Positions 1 through 9,789 are shown, counted from the first letter of the stretch. The stretch is 46,267 nt of DNA from Willaertia magna (GCA_902984215.1 CADWAF010004617.1:1-46267), one strand, 5' to 3'. Program-made: numbers and translations. The notes: generated from the sequence alone by a model not told the origin.

Positions 1-534
1 AAAAAAAAAAAAAAAGAAAATTTTTTATTCAATTTTAAGTTTTTTATAAGTGTTTCAAAAGACTAAAAAAGGAATTACAAACTTCTGAGTCCCAATATTA
101 ATCATCCAAAATGTCAAGTCACTTTACAAAAAAAAATTCAACGTACGAGTCTAAAAATACATTTTGAGAATATAAACTATAAATATAAGGACAGAATATC
201 TATATAAGTAAAATTCAACGTACGAGTCTAACCAACTGATCTACCGCTGCTTGTGATCGTGTCGTAAATGTACATTTTGGATAAGTAAACTAATTATTGG
301 TGTGTTGGTGGTTTGCTTTGGTTGTGGGTTTTTTTATTGTGTTGGTTTGAATTTTTTAGCTAACGTTGACCTGGCGATAACGATCAATTAATAAAAAAAC
401 ACCAGACCACAATCTTTACTTTCAAAACATTTTTTTTTTAATTTTTATTTTTATCTAGTTGACAAACCTTTTTTGGTGCTGTTTACTGCTGAAATTGGGT
501 TTAAATTAAAAATTTATAACATCAAAAAAAAATA
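1..534. other. Left-edge intergenic region with tRNA-like fragment
   Basis: No convincing gene. The first bases are a poly-A tract. A roughly 20-bp motif containing TTCAACGTACGAGTCTAA occurs twice, near 138-156 and 214-231. The second copy continues into a sequence that on the minus strand reads like the 5' half of a tRNA (listed separately). The last 50 bases before position 535 are A/T runs, as is usual just before starts in this window. Confidence 0.6.
211..250 (-). other. tRNA 5'-half-like fragment
   Basis: On the minus strand, 250 down to about 211 fits the first half of a tRNA by spacing: a 7-nt acceptor strand (GCAGCGG), TA, a D arm with loop AGTTGGTTA between GATC and GACT, one base, a 5-nt stem (GTACG), and a 7-nt loop with GAA at the anticodon position. 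The D stem has one A-C mismatch. No matching 3' anticodon strand, T arm or acceptor 3' strand is seen in the next 200 bases. It is therefore a fragment, a tRNA-derived repeat or a coincidence, not a working tRNA. Confidence 0.35.
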
Positions 535-1356
535 ATGTTTTTTAAAAATTCCACAAAACAAAGAGTTCTTGTTTTTTACTTGTTGACAATTTTCTCTTCA
601 TGGTTTATCTGGTCATCCATCTTATGGTATGCCAATATTCAAATGGGTAAATTATTTACAGACATCAAGCCAATAACTATTTTCTTAATGTTACTTGGTG
701 GAATTTGTCCTAGCACAATTGCTTTCCTTTTATCACATTCATTTAAAATTAGTGATAATAATAACAAGGGCCAACAACAACAACAATTCAACCTTCAATT
801 CAAAATTAACCTTAATTTACTCCTTTTCCTAATCATTCCTTTTCTCATTAACTTTACTTGCTATTTTATTTTAGGTTTACTATCAAAAGATCATTTATCA
901 GATATTACAATAAATAAATTAATACCAGGTTTAATTATAGCAATTTTCGCTGGATTAGGTGAAGAAGTTGGTTGGAGAGGATTTGCCTTAAACTCCTTAC
1001 TAACTATTTACTCTCCCTTAAAATCTGCTTTTATCGTTGAATTTGCATGGTCCATTTGGCATACTTTCGGGAATTATATTGCTTTAGGTGATATGGATCT
1101 ATTTTATTTAATTCCAACAATTTTATGTAATGCTTTTGTAAATTTAATTTCTTATTCAATAATAATGACTAGTTTATTTATAAAAAGTAAAGGAAATATG
1201 TTTTTAATAATATTATTTCATATTTGTATTTCATTTAGTTCATTTGAATTAAATAGAAAAGATATTACTTTAAATCAAAAATTAAATACTGCAATGGTTG
1301 GAGCATTAGTTCATTCTATTTATGCATTTATTTATTATAAAATATTTGGCATTTAA
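535..1356 (+). CDS. CPBP-family (CAAX protease / bacteriocin-processing) membrane protease
   Basis: This 273-aa multi-pass membrane protein has the CPBP signature. Motif 1 is GEEVGWRG at residues 142-149 (EExxxR), motif 2 is AWSIWH with His176, and a third His lies in a late helix (His229, in LFHI). Hydrophobic segments lie near 11-33, 46-68, 92-117, 129-141, 183-217 and 221-236. The family are intramembrane metal-dependent proteases; eukaryotic RCE1 trims prenylated CAAX proteins, while bacterial members have varied roles. The motif spacing and the long GEEVGWRG form look more like the bacterial ABI/CPBP type than RCE1, but this is judged by eye. The gene has no intron. The ATG follows an A-run and no earlier in-frame ATG is seen. 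It converges on the ERCC8 gene, whose stop is 40 bp away. Substrate unknown. Confidence 0.75.
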   Translation: MFFKNSTKQRVLVFYLLTIFSSWFIWSSILWYANIQMGKLFTDIKPITIFLMLLGGICPSTIAFLLSHSFKISDNNNKGQQQQQFNLQFKINLNLLLFLIIPFLINFTCYFILGLLSKDHLSDITINKLIPGLIIAIFAGLGEEVGWRGFALNSLLTIYSPLKSAFIVEFAWSIWHTFGNYIALGDMDLFYLIPTILCNAFVNLISYSIIMTSLFIKSKGNMFLIILFHICISFSSFELNRKDITLNQKLNTAMVGALVHSIYAFIYYKIFGI

Positions 1357-1396
1357 ATAAATTTGTAAAGAATTTTGTAAAGAAATTTGTAAAGAA

Positions 1397-2747
1397 TTAA
1401 TCACTCCAATCATCTTTATCTTGTAATTTCATTAAATCTAAATTTTCTTCCATTAATGGTTTTCTTAACTTTTCAACATTCCAAACAATAATATTATTAT
1501 CATCACCACCACTAAATAATTGATAATAATTTCTTTGATAACATAATGTATTAATATTACCATAATGTATATTATTATTTAATTCTTTTATTAAACTACC
1601 ATTCTTTCCATTAAACATTTGTATTTTATTATTACTTGCATGAAATATAATTTCATCATTTAAATAAATATGTTGTAATAATTGACAACTTTTTGTATGT
1701 GTATTTATAATATCTGGGAAATGAATTAATGTATTTTGACATGTATAAATATTCCATTTTCTTAATTCATTATCATTACCACTACTATATAAATAATGTC
1801 CATCAAATGAAAATAAAATTGATTTAATTGATTGATGATGTGCTATTGGTACTTTAGAAGATGCATAAATCTTTTTTGTTGAAAACTTTTTACTTTGAAT
1901 ATTTTGTTTAGAAATATTTCTAAATGTACTATACATATCTAAACAAAATAAATATCCTGCCTTTCTTATATCCCTATTTATAATTATTACAATAATCATT
2001 ACAATAATCATTAAAATAAAATTACAATAAAATAAAATAACAAAAAATAACATACCATAATCTAATAGATTGATCATCAGATGCAGTAGCAATTAAAAAT
2101 TCATTCGTTGGACTAAATTGAATAGATTGTACACTACCTACATGTCCAAGTAATTGTTGAGCTGAACTACCTGATTGTAAATCACATAAATGTACATTTC
2201 CATTCTTTAAAGCACATGCAACAATTGAATGATTCATTCCATTAGATGACATTGTAATTGAATTAACTCTATCAAAGAAATTAAAACTATAAACTGTTTC
2301 TAATGTTGAACTATCCCATACTTTAACTGTTTTATCTGAACTTGCTGTTATAAACATACCAGTATCTATTGGATACCAACAAACACTTGTGATACTGTAT
2401 TTATGGTTATTGTTTTGTCCTTTTCTTATAGTTGTTAATGGTTCTAGTTGGGAATTATTATTAAGGTTATCTAATGATGATAGGGTATCATAGATTGATA
2501 AGGTGGCATCTGCTCCTCCACTTAAAAGAAATCTATTTTCTGTATTGTCAATAGCTAAACTATTTATGGAATTGATATGTTCACTTTTTATATAAAAATT
2601 ATTATCATAAGATAATTCATTGATTAATAATTCATTAATTGTTTTATGAATTAATTGTTCATGAAAATATTGATTCGGAAATGCCAATAAACGAAATCTT
2701 AATCTATTATTTAGAGAAGAGTTACATTTTCCAGTTGGAATTTGCAT
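1397..2747 (-). CDS. ERCC8: DNA excision repair protein CSA/ERCC-8-like WD40 protein
   Basis: Two exons, 2747-2056 and 1973-1397, join across an 82-nt GT-AG intron (1974-2055) to give 422 aa (human CSA is 396). Reading straight through the intron gives a nonsense tail, while splicing restores a WD repeat ending in LWDIRKAG. WD40 repeats run the whole length. The stretch YPIDTGMFITASSDKTVKVW matches the characteristic CSA region (YP-DTGMF-S-DKT-KVWD). The early SGGADATLSIYD and the ATASDDQSIRLWD blade also fit. CSA is the substrate receptor of a CUL4-DDB1 ubiquitin ligase that handles stalled RNA polymerase II in transcription-coupled repair. The C-terminal acidic tail ends in DDWSD, as CSA proteins tend to end acidic. 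Confidence 0.85.
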
Positions 2748-3182
2748 TTTTTTTTTTTATTATTGAAATTTATTGTTCAATAATCATTTTGTTGTTTGTT
2801 TGTTTGTTGTGCCCTAACAACTAGATAAACCATGATTAAGTCTGGTTGAAGGTAGTGTGGTAATTGATAATTTATATAACTTATCAAGCTTGAGAGTTAG
2901 TTTTAAGTGAAAAATAACACTGAATTTTAATTGATATGAAATTATAATTCTCCCCCTATAGTTTTCAATAACAATAACAAGGGTTGTTAAGCAATCACAA
3001 CGGTAGTGAACTGAAGGTTGTTGACTGGCCAGCTCTTTAATTAAAGAAATAAAAAGGACTCTCTGAAAATAAAAATTACCAAATTGTCAAGTTTAAAAAA
3101 TTGTAAAATAAATAGGTTGACTCAATACAAATATGAACAAAAAAAAACAGGTTAAAATTCCCCTAAACATTCCTCAAAAAAA
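2748..3182. other. Divergent intergenic region (ERCC8 / one-TM protein)
   Basis: This gap separates two divergent starts and should hold both promoters. It has A/T runs immediately before each ATG. No gene, tRNA or clear motif is seen. A short CCCCCTATAG stretch near 2953 is the only C-rich patch. Confidence 0.6.
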
Positions 3183-3776
3183 ATGACAAAAGTTGAAGTA
3201 CCAGTAAAGGTAGTTAATCAAGTATTCAAAGACGTTATTAAAAGAAGAAATGCTCAAGCTTTAAAATTCGTACCAAAAGAATTACAAGATGCATATATTG
3301 AACATTGGGCAAAATGGACTCATGATAACGTTCCTGCACCAGATCAAGTTATTGATAAAGAATGGGTTTCAAAGAAATATAATATTTCTACTAAACCTGT
3401 TCCTGCAAATGCATCTCACGTTAAATTAGTTTCACCATTCGGTAACCCAGAAGAATCAAGAATGAGAGATCTTATTAAATATGAATCTGAATTACAAAAA
3501 GTATGGAAAATAACTAAAGAAGATCATGAAAATATCTTGGATGCTCACTCACTTTTCAGAAATGCTAGAAGAATTAGTGTTTGGTCATACAATTTAGCAA
3601 TTATTCTTGGTGTTCCTATTGGTATCCTTTTAGTTGTATTAAAGAATACTTCTCTTAGTAACAAATTACAAGGTACTGTATTTGGTAAGAAGAAGACTGA
3701 TAAGAAAGAATGGGATGATGTTCCTGTTGAAACTGTTTGGGATCATAACTCAAAAGTTACTGTTAAATCAGCTTAA
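3183..3776 (+). CDS. Unknown protein with one transmembrane segment
   Basis: This is a 197-aa protein of no family I recognise. The N-terminal 130 residues are soluble and helical in character, rich in Lys, Glu and aromatics. A single hydrophobic segment lies at about 134-153 (SVWSYNLAIILGVPIGILLV). The C-terminal tail is basic and then mixed (GKKKTDKKEWDDVPVETVWDHN). There is no signal peptide. One internal TM with a basic flank fits a mitochondrial inner-membrane accessory subunit or a similar bitopic protein; this is inference only. The start is well supported by an A-run (CAAAAAAAATG). Codon use is strongly biased to A/T-ending codons with few rare ones, hinting at good expression. Confidence 0.7.
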   Translation: MTKVEVPVKVVNQVFKDVIKRRNAQALKFVPKELQDAYIEHWAKWTHDNVPAPDQVIDKEWVSKKYNISTKPVPANASHVKLVSPFGNPEESRMRDLIKYESELQKVWKITKEDHENILDAHSLFRNARRISVWSYNLAIILGVPIGILLVVLKNTSLSNKLQGTVFGKKKTDKKEWDDVPVETVWDHNSKVTVKSA

Positions 3777-4058
3777 AACTAAATTACTTTTTTATAAACT
3801 ACTTGTATTAATAGCTTTGTCTGGGTGAAACTTCCATTCGAAAAATAAAAAACTAACGATGGAGCGGTTCCTTCTCATCTTAATAAATGTTTTTATTGTT
3901 TCATATGGATACAAGGCTATTCTATGTTGAAATGGTTACATGTGTAATAAAGAGCAAGATGGGTTTTGATGCCTAGAAATAAGTTTGCTTGCTACTCTTC
4001 CTATAATATAAAAAGTTCTTTTCCTAGTTAAGCTGTAAAAATACAGAGATACAATTAT

Positions 4059-4340
4059 TTATATATCTTCATCATCGTAATCGTCATCAAAGTCATTATA
4101 AAAATCTTTATCTACCATACTGTCCTTTAACATTTTATGGATCTGTTTATCGTCAACATTCGAAAAATCATTCATTTCACTCAGAAAATCTTCATCCATT
4201 TCATCATAACCAGCTGTTTCTTGGTCTTCTGATTCATCGGGAATAGTTTTACGTTTTTTCACATCTTCATCTCCATTTGAATTATCATTGCTTCTCTTTC
4301 CCTGCGACGAACTCAACATTTTTTTTAACGCAAAGTCCAT
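4059..4340 (-). CDS. Small acidic protein with COPS9/CSNAP-like C-terminus
   Basis: The ORF gives 93 aa from the ATG at 4340. A second in-frame ATG at 4319, directly after an A-run, would give 86 aa and is equally likely. The N-terminal half is basic and disordered, with a KKRK cluster. The C-terminal half is very acidic and ends DKDFYNDFDDDYDDEDI. COP9 signalosome subunit 9 (CSNAP/Myeov2, about 57 aa in animals) also ends in an alternating aromatic-acidic tail (DFFNDFEDLFDDDDI type) that binds the complex, so the resemblance is suggestive. The protein is longer than animal COPS9, and acidic tails arise easily, so the assignment is tentative. It lies tandem and upstream of the malate dehydrogenase gene's 3' end. 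Confidence 0.5.
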   Translation of the reverse strand: MDFALKKMLSSSQGKRSNDNSNGDEDVKKRKTIPDESEDQETAGYDEMDEDFLSEMNDFSNVDDKQIHKMLKDSMVDKDFYNDFDDDYDDEDI

Positions 4341-4451
4341 CAACTAGTTGTGTTAAGGCAAAGAAGAAGAAACAATTAATTTCATCAAAAACCCATGTGT
4401 GATGGTAATTTATTTTATGTACATCTTATTACATATATCCAATTATATTGT

Positions 4452-5732
4452 TTATTTTAATAAAGCTTTAACTGCATCTCTTTCTTCATTTAATTCCTTA
4501 ACTGAAGCATTAAGTTTATCTTGAGAGAATTGATCTAACTTAAGATCTTTGACAATTTCGTATTTACCACCTCCTGGACATAAAACTGGATATGAACAAT
4601 ATACACCTGGTTTAACACCATATGAACCATCAGATGGAACAGCCATACTGAGCCAATCATTTGCACCTAAAACCCAATCATGCATATGTTTTAATGCAGC
4701 ATCTGCAGCAGAAGCTGCGGAAGATGAACCACGAGCATTAATAATTGCAGCACCACGTTGTTGAACAGTTGGAATAAATTCCTTTTCAATCCAAGTTCTA
4801 TCTAATTTAGTTGTTGCTAAAGTCTTACCATCAATTAAAGTATTATTGCAGTCTGGATATTGAGTTGCAGAGTGATTACCCCAAATTGCAACTTTAGATA
4901 AACTACTAATTGGAACATTTAACTTCTTTGCTAATTGTGCTAATGCTCTATCATGATCTAATCTAGTCATTGCAGAGAATTGTTTTGGATCAATATTTGG
5001 AGCATTAGAAGCAGCTAATAAAGCATTAGTATTTGCAGGATTACCAACAATTAAAGATAAAACATTTGATTTAGCATATTTATCTAAAGCCTTTCCTTGA
5101 GCTTGGAAAATCTTTGCATTTTCTAAAAGTAAATCTTTTCTTTCCATTCCTTTAGAACGTGGTTTGGCGCCAACTAACATTGCATATTCAATATCTTTAA
5201 AGCCTTCTGCTAAATCACTAGTTGCAGTGATTCCTCTAACAAGAGGGAATGCGCAGTCTTGTAATTCCATAACAACTCCTTCTACTGCTTTCATTGAATC
5301 TGGGATATCAATTAAAACTAAATGAACAGGTTGATCGGTTCCTAACATTTCACCTGATGCAATTCTAGGAATTAAAGAGTATGCAATTTGTCCTGCAGCT
5401 CCTGTCACTGCAACTTTAACAACAGGTTTCTTATACATATTACCTACTTCGGTATATCCTTGATAATCAAGTCTTGCACCAACTCTAGTTGCAAGTCTTA
5501 ATAAATAAGAAAAATCTTCTTCGTTTTTAACAGTTGATGATAAAAAGGCTAAATCTTTAGTAACTTGATATTCATTTTGAGTTTTAGTTAAAACATTGGT
5601 GATTGCTTCTTCTAAAGCATTTTGTCTACCATCTTGTTCTTCAGAATAATTACGTTTTTGAATTTTATTAAATTGTTGAATGAATTTAGAAGAATTTGGT
5701 TTAATTAAACGAGAGACTGATTTTCTTAACAT
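4452..5732 (-). CDS. Malate dehydrogenase, organelle-targeted, cytosolic/chloroplast-type
   Basis: This 426-aa enzyme interconverts malate and oxaloacetate with a nicotinamide cofactor. The Rossmann loop TGAAGQIAY is at 110-118. Asp142 at the end of strand 2 (LIDIPDS) points to NAD rather than NADP. Substrate-binding Arg192 and Arg198 (PRSKGMER), NPAN at 231-234, Arg257 (TRLDHDR) and catalytic His287 (GNHSATQ) are all present. The core is of the cytosolic/chloroplast MDH subgroup. About 100 residues precede it: residues 1-30 are basic, Ser/Asn-rich and non-acidic ([17 protein letters not shown]...KRNYS), a good mitochondrial presequence. Residues 31-95 are an extra helical segment of unknown function. 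The gene is intronless. Codon use is highly biased, fitting an abundant enzyme. Confidence 0.92.
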   Translation of the reverse strand: MLRKSVSRLIKPNSSKFIQQFNKIQKRNYSEEQDGRQNALEEAITNVLTKTQNEYQVTKDLAFLSSTVKNEEDFSYLLRLATRVGARLDYQGYTEVGNMYKKPVVKVAVTGAAGQIAYSLIPRIASGEMLGTDQPVHLVLIDIPDSMKAVEGVVMELQDCAFPLVRGITATSDLAEGFKDIEYAMLVGAKPRSKGMERKDLLLENAKIFQAQGKALDKYAKSNVLSLIVGNPANTNALLAASNAPNIDPKQFSAMTRLDHDRALAQLAKKLNVPISSLSKVAIWGNHSATQYPDCNNTLIDGKTLATTKLDRTWIEKEFIPTVQQRGAAIINARGSSSAASAADAALKHMHDWVLGANDWLSMAVPSDGSYGVKPGVYCSYPVLCPGGGKYEIVKDLKLDQFSQDKLNASVKELNEERDAVKALLK

Positions 5733-6063
5733 TTTGCTTTATTTTTTTTAAGAAAATTTTTTGGCAAATTACAACGCTTTTTAATGAAAAAATACTTTCA
5801 GTGCAATTCACACACTGACCGGATAGGCTATACTACACAATGGCTTGCTGTAAGTGTTGAAGATTTAATCAATTTGTGATGATAAAATCCCTTCTTCTTC
5901 CTATCTACCTAACCTCTCAACAAAAATCGCCAAAAGCAACTTTTACTTCCTTATTGAGAATCGCAAAAAAAATTAAAAAAATAAAAAAAATTCAAAAAAA
6001 AAAGGCGCAAAAAAAATGTTGAAGAAAAAAAAATAAAAAAATGAAAAAGTGAAAAAAAAAATA
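5733..6063. other. Divergent promoter region (MDH / G-patch)
   Basis: About 330 bp lie between the divergent MDH and G-patch starts. The right half (5960-6060) is nearly pure A with scattered G, including one GGCGC core at 6004-6008. The left half has ordinary composition. No gene is seen; the 67-codon minus-strand frame across the poly-A is a Phe/Leu-rich low-complexity artefact. Confidence 0.6.
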
Positions 6064-6858
6064 ATGTCTGACAACAACACGAATAACAATGCCACAACAG
6101 TAGGGAGTGTGACAAGTACTGACACACCACATTACGTTTCCAAATATTCTTCACTTAACGGATTTGGATTAAAAATCTTATCAAAATATGGATTTCAAGT
6201 AGGTGAAGGATTAGGTAAAAATAAAGATGGATTAAAAAACGCATTAAACCAAACTTCAAAGAAATATTCAGAAAATAAAGTTGGAATAGGTGCCGATAAG
6301 AAAAAAGAGAATTATTGGTGGGAAAGATCTTATGATGATATGTTAAGTAATGTACGTAGTAAGATTAGTAATAATTCATTGGAAAGTAGTAGCGATAGTG
6401 ATAGCTCAGAAGAAGAAGAAGAAAATAAAAAGAAGAGAAAGATTGAAAAGGAAATAAAAACGGAGAAAAAAGAAAAAACGAAAGAGAAGAATAAAAAGGT
6501 TAAAAAATCTTCTTCGGTAGCTACTAGTTCATCGTCAGATAGAAGTTCCGACGATAGCGATTCAGAATCCGATTCAAATAAGAAGATAACAAAAAAGTCT
6601 ACAACAATAGCTCCAGAAGGTTCTAAAGTTTTAACTCATTCATGTTTTGAAGCATGTGAAGGTAGAACATTAAAGAAAGTTAAACAAGTAGGTAAAGCAA
6701 CTAGAGCAAAAAATAGTGAACAAGAATTAATTGAAAAATTAAAAGAAGCAAAAGAAAAGATGGAAAAATTTAATGAAGAAAGAAAATTTAGAAATGTAGT
6801 TACTGAAAAGAGGAAAATAGCTAATGCTAGAGTAAAAATAACGAAGAGTAATGAATAA
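6064..6858 (+). CDS. GPATCH4: GPATCH4-like nucleolar G-patch protein
   Basis: The frame is open from a GTG at 6049, but the first ATG is at 6064 (MSDNN), giving 264 aa. A G-patch lies at about 32-70 (GFGLKILSKYGFQVGEGLGK, then NKDGL). It is followed by VGIGADKKKENYWWERSYDDML, the GPATCH4-type extension in which a WW motif follows the G-patch. The middle is an acidic/Ser and Lys-rich disordered region. Near the C-terminus, FEACEGRTLKKVKQVGKATRAK matches the conserved ACGGRT-H-K block of GPATCH4. G-patch proteins activate DEAH helicases; GPATCH4 works with DHX15 in the nucleolus on rRNA and snRNA maturation. A second G-patch protein (TFIP11) lies further along the window. Confidence 0.82.
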   Translation: MSDNNTNNNATTVGSVTSTDTPHYVSKYSSLNGFGLKILSKYGFQVGEGLGKNKDGLKNALNQTSKKYSENKVGIGADKKKENYWWERSYDDMLSNVRSKISNNSLESSSDSDSSEEEEENKKKRKIEKEIKTEKKEKTKEKNKKVKKSSSVATSSSSDRSSDDSDSESDSNKKITKKSTTIAPEGSKVLTHSCFEACEGRTLKKVKQVGKATRAKNSEQELIEKLKEAKEKMEKFNEERKFRNVVTEKRKIANARVKITKSNE

Positions 6859-6909
6859 TTATAAAGTTATTATTTTGAAGAAATTAATGTTATGTACATA
6901 TTATTATTA

Positions 6910-8976
6910 TTATACAGAATTAATATTACTGAATGGATGATTGTATTTCACAAAGATTCTATCTCCTCCTTCCTCTAGATATTCAGATAAAGAAATAAAA
7001 TAATTATTTTCACTTGCCTTTTCCCTTAAAACTTTTCTTATTCCCTTCCAAGCACTCGTTTCATGATTTACTTCTTTCCTTACATTTATTGTTGAATGAA
7101 AAGGTGAAATCTTTCTCAATTCATTTTCAATTCTCTTTTCAAAGCCTGGATAAGTAACATTACCACCACATAAATAAACATTTCTTAATAATTTTGTTCT
7201 TTCTTCTTCTTTAAATTGATTTAAAATATTTTCAATAATTTCAATTAAACCAATTTGTTCATTACCATAAATATGTGGTTGAAATATAATTTCAGGTATT
7301 CTTATTCTTTCAACTGTAAATTTTATACCTAAATTATCTAATGGATTATTTGTATTTAATTTAAATTGTGAAAGAAAATGTGTAAATTTTCTATTCGTTT
7401 TTATCGAACCAAAATAAAGATTTTCAACTTGTTGAATTAAACTTAATAAACTTTCTTTCTGCGTATTTAGAGCCTTTAACTTTTTTGGATCAGCTTTATT
7501 ATCAACACCACTGCCATTCTTAGCATTATCCTTTTTACTTTTACGTTTACGTTTCTTCTTTCCTTCACCTAAATCACCATAGAGATCCCAATTTTCAAAA
7601 GTTTCATCATCTGCAACATGTATTTCAGCAGCAATTTTAGATTTCTTTCTTTGAGCTGAAGCTGCACTTCTTTTACTTTTTAGAGAATGATCTTTTGTTT
7701 CTTTTGATAATTCAAATTGTATTTGTTGTGATTGAAATTCAATTTTTTGTAATTCTTTACGTTTTTCACTCAACCAACTTTCACAATCCCTTAAATCTTT
7801 AAATTTAGGTAAATCTTCTTGACTTTTCTTTTTATCCTTCTTACCACTATTACCAACACTACTCTCACCATTATTCTCCTTATTATCATCATCATTATCC
7901 TTCTTACCATTATTCAACTCATTTAACTGATCTACAAAATATTTATATTGTTCTTCATTATTAAATACTCTACAAGTCTTATCATTAAAATAAATCTCAT
8001 CTTTTGCTAATCTTTCTAATTCTTCAATAAACTCTTTAGAAGTATAACAATATTTTTCTTTTAATTGTTCTGCTTTTAAAACTGAAAATATATTTACACC
8101 TAAAGCACTTCTTAATGGTATAAAAAATTTATTATTTTCATTATTTAAATTTGATGGATATTTTAATTGCATTAATTTTAAAGTAAAATCAGTTGTATGA
8201 AATCCACCAATATTTAAACGTTTACAATTATTCCATTGAACTTGTCCATTTAAAATTGGAAGAATATGTGTAGAATGAAATCCAGAACGTATAATTAAAG
8301 AATTTTCATAATTTAAATTATTATTTAGTGTATTATTATCTAGATTACAATTATTGTAACTACTTGTTAAAGCATCAATTAAAAAACAAACTTTAGGAAT
8401 ACCATAACATTCAAATAATAATTCAGTTGTACTAATCCTTGAACTTTTTGGATTTAAAATACTTTCCGTTAATAAAATTGGTATATCATTTAAACTATAA
8501 TCATTATTCTCTTCTAAGCCTAACTTAAAAAAGATATAATCAAAAACTTGTTCTAAATAATCAAAATTTGTTATAATATCATTATCAAAAGGTGATCTTG
8601 CATTAAATTTTAAATAATCTAATGGATGTAAATCATTTCCGATTAGGTATCCACCATTATGTAAAACTAATTGATCATCTCTTGTTGGTAAATGTAAATT
8701 TTTTATTTCATTTGCTTTTAATTTACCGCAAAGTGGTCTAAAGTATATTGAAGGGTTTTCTTCATTGGACCAACCTGCTCTACAATGGTAACTACCATTA
8801 TCAATGAGGATACTAAGGTTATTTTCTTCTTCACCTGAAAGTAAAGGTAAATGAATTTTATCAATTTCATGATGATCTTCCATTTCATCTAATGTAGTGA
8901 AATAGTAACAATTTTTTAAATCGGAAGATAATTTATTTTCTACTTCATTCGTTACGCTTCCTAGGCTTTGCAGCAT
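6910..8976 (-). CDS. ARP5: Actin-related protein 5 (INO80 complex)
   Basis: This 688-aa protein has an actin fold. It starts near residue 55 with the phosphate-1 loop LIDNGSYHCRAGW (57-69) and ends with YLCGGNVTYPGFEKRIENEL, the actin subdomain-3 motif. Arp5-specific features are LLFECYGIPKVCFLIDAL, the block SGFHSTHILPILNGQ, and NCKRLNIGGFHTTDFTLKL. The fold is split by a long charged insertion (about 350-510) with KKKRKRKSKK clusters, as in Arp5 of other eukaryotes, where this insertion contacts Ies6 and the nucleosome. Arp5 is a module of the INO80 chromatin remodeller in the nucleus. The C-terminal 35 residues continue past the usual actin end. The gene is intronless and the ATG follows an A-run. 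Confidence 0.9.
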   Translation of the reverse strand: MLQSLGSVTNEVENKLSSDLKNCYYFTTLDEMEDHHEIDKIHLPLLSGEEENNLSILIDNGSYHCRAGWSNEENPSIYFRPLCGKLKANEIKNLHLPTRDDQLVLHNGGYLIGNDLHPLDYLKFNARSPFDNDIITNFDYLEQVFDYIFFKLGLEENNDYSLNDIPILLTESILNPKSSRISTTELLFECYGIPKVCFLIDALTSSYNNCNLDNNTLNNNLNYENSLIIRSGFHSTHILPILNGQVQWNNCKRLNIGGFHTTDFTLKLMQLKYPSNLNNENNKFFIPLRSALGVNIFSVLKAEQLKEKYCYTSKEFIEELERLAKDEIYFNDKTCRVFNNEEQYKYFVDQLNELNNGKKDNDDDNKENNGESSVGNSGKKDKKKSQEDLPKFKDLRDCESWLSEKRKELQKIEFQSQQIQFELSKETKDHSLKSKRSAASAQRKKSKIAAEIHVADDETFENWDLYGDLGEGKKKRKRKSKKDNAKNGSGVDNKADPKKLKALNTQKESLLSLIQQVENLYFGSIKTNRKFTHFLSQFKLNTNNPLDNLGIKFTVERIRIPEIIFQPHIYGNEQIGLIEIIENILNQFKEEERTKLLRNVYLCGGNVTYPGFEKRIENELRKISPFHSTINVRKEVNHETSAWKGIRKVLREKASENNYFISLSEYLEEGGDRIFVKYNHPFSNINSV

Positions 8977-9789
8977 TTTTTTTAAGGATTTTTTTTGGAA
9001 TTTTGTTTGATGCCTTCGAACCTGTCTAAGGCTAGTTTTTTTGCGGGAAGGTTTTGTTTTACGCGTAAATAAAGTGCACCACTGTAATTGTTTTTACTAC
9101 TAAACAAACGATTTATAGTAGGATTGTTTTATTAAATAAAGGATGTTCACCAGTACGGTATAATTGTTGGAATAGATCATAATTAGGTTGTGTGAAAGGT
9201 TTTTGTAAATTTTTTTTAATTTTTATAAATAAACAGATTATAATATTATTAGGGTTTACTTGTGGGGTAAACAAAAGGTATTGGTTAACCAATATGAACA
9301 ACGAAGTGCACTAGGGGTGTAATAGCCTTTTAATTGTGCTGACGTTTTGTATGATTACATTAACAGTGCGTTGCCAATTAATTGTTAAAAGAAGGTAATA
9401 AAACGGTCTAATTTAAACAACTCCACTAATCTCTTCACCAACTAGTTCCAAATTATTAAAAGTTATCAGACATTCCTATTACCTACTTTCGGGATTGCAT
9501 AAAAGAAATAAAAAGAGGAGTAACAAAAATTCTTTACTTTGGCAATAAAATTGCAATAAAGGACCATTTTACATTTAAATCCATTTAGTTTGGCTAAAAA
9601 ACAAAACCTAACTGAATTATAAGGTCAGTTTTACGTTGAGATAGAAAACTAGATAACAATCACATCATCGTGGTCTAAACGTTTACTACTGGGTATACAA
9701 AACTTTGTTTAGAAATCTTAAAATCTTTCTTGGTATCCAAAAAAAAATTTGCCGAAGGCCTTGTTTACATTACAAAAAAAATTTTCACT
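8977..9789. other. Divergent intergenic region, 0.8 kb
   Basis: This is one of the longer gaps, between the divergent Arp5 and Asn/Thr-rich regulator genes. It contains a perfect 12-bp palindrome, TTTACGCGTAAA (9058-9069), with an ACGCGT (MCB-type) core, and TTGCGGGAA nearby (9041-9049). A 62-codon minus-strand frame (9113-9301) has no ATG and is not called. No tRNA or other RNA gene is recognised. The long leader may reflect regulated expression of the regulator gene. Confidence 0.55.
9058..9069. promoter_or_regulatory. ACGCGT-core palindrome (MCB-like)
   Basis: The perfect palindrome TTTACGCGTAAA lies 82-93 bp upstream of the Arp5 ATG. In fungi ACGCGT is the MluI cell-cycle box bound by MBF. 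Use of this element in this organism is unproven. CpG-rich words are scarce in the surrounding AT-rich DNA, which makes it stand out. Confidence 0.3.

Noticed and set aside
2639..2824. Plus-strand frame antisense to the ERCC8 start
   Set aside because: Low-complexity Phe/Ile shadow of a well-supported WD40 gene.
9005..9040. GGTTCGAAGG on the minus strand, a T-arm-like word
   Set aside because: Stem bases do not pair and no tRNA body surrounds it.
9113..9301. 62-codon minus-strand frame with a protein-like end (PNYDLFQQLYRTGEHPLFNK)
   Set aside because: It opens with TTG, has no in-frame ATG and no clear splice acceptor to an upstream exon. Kept only as a weak possibility of a last exon.
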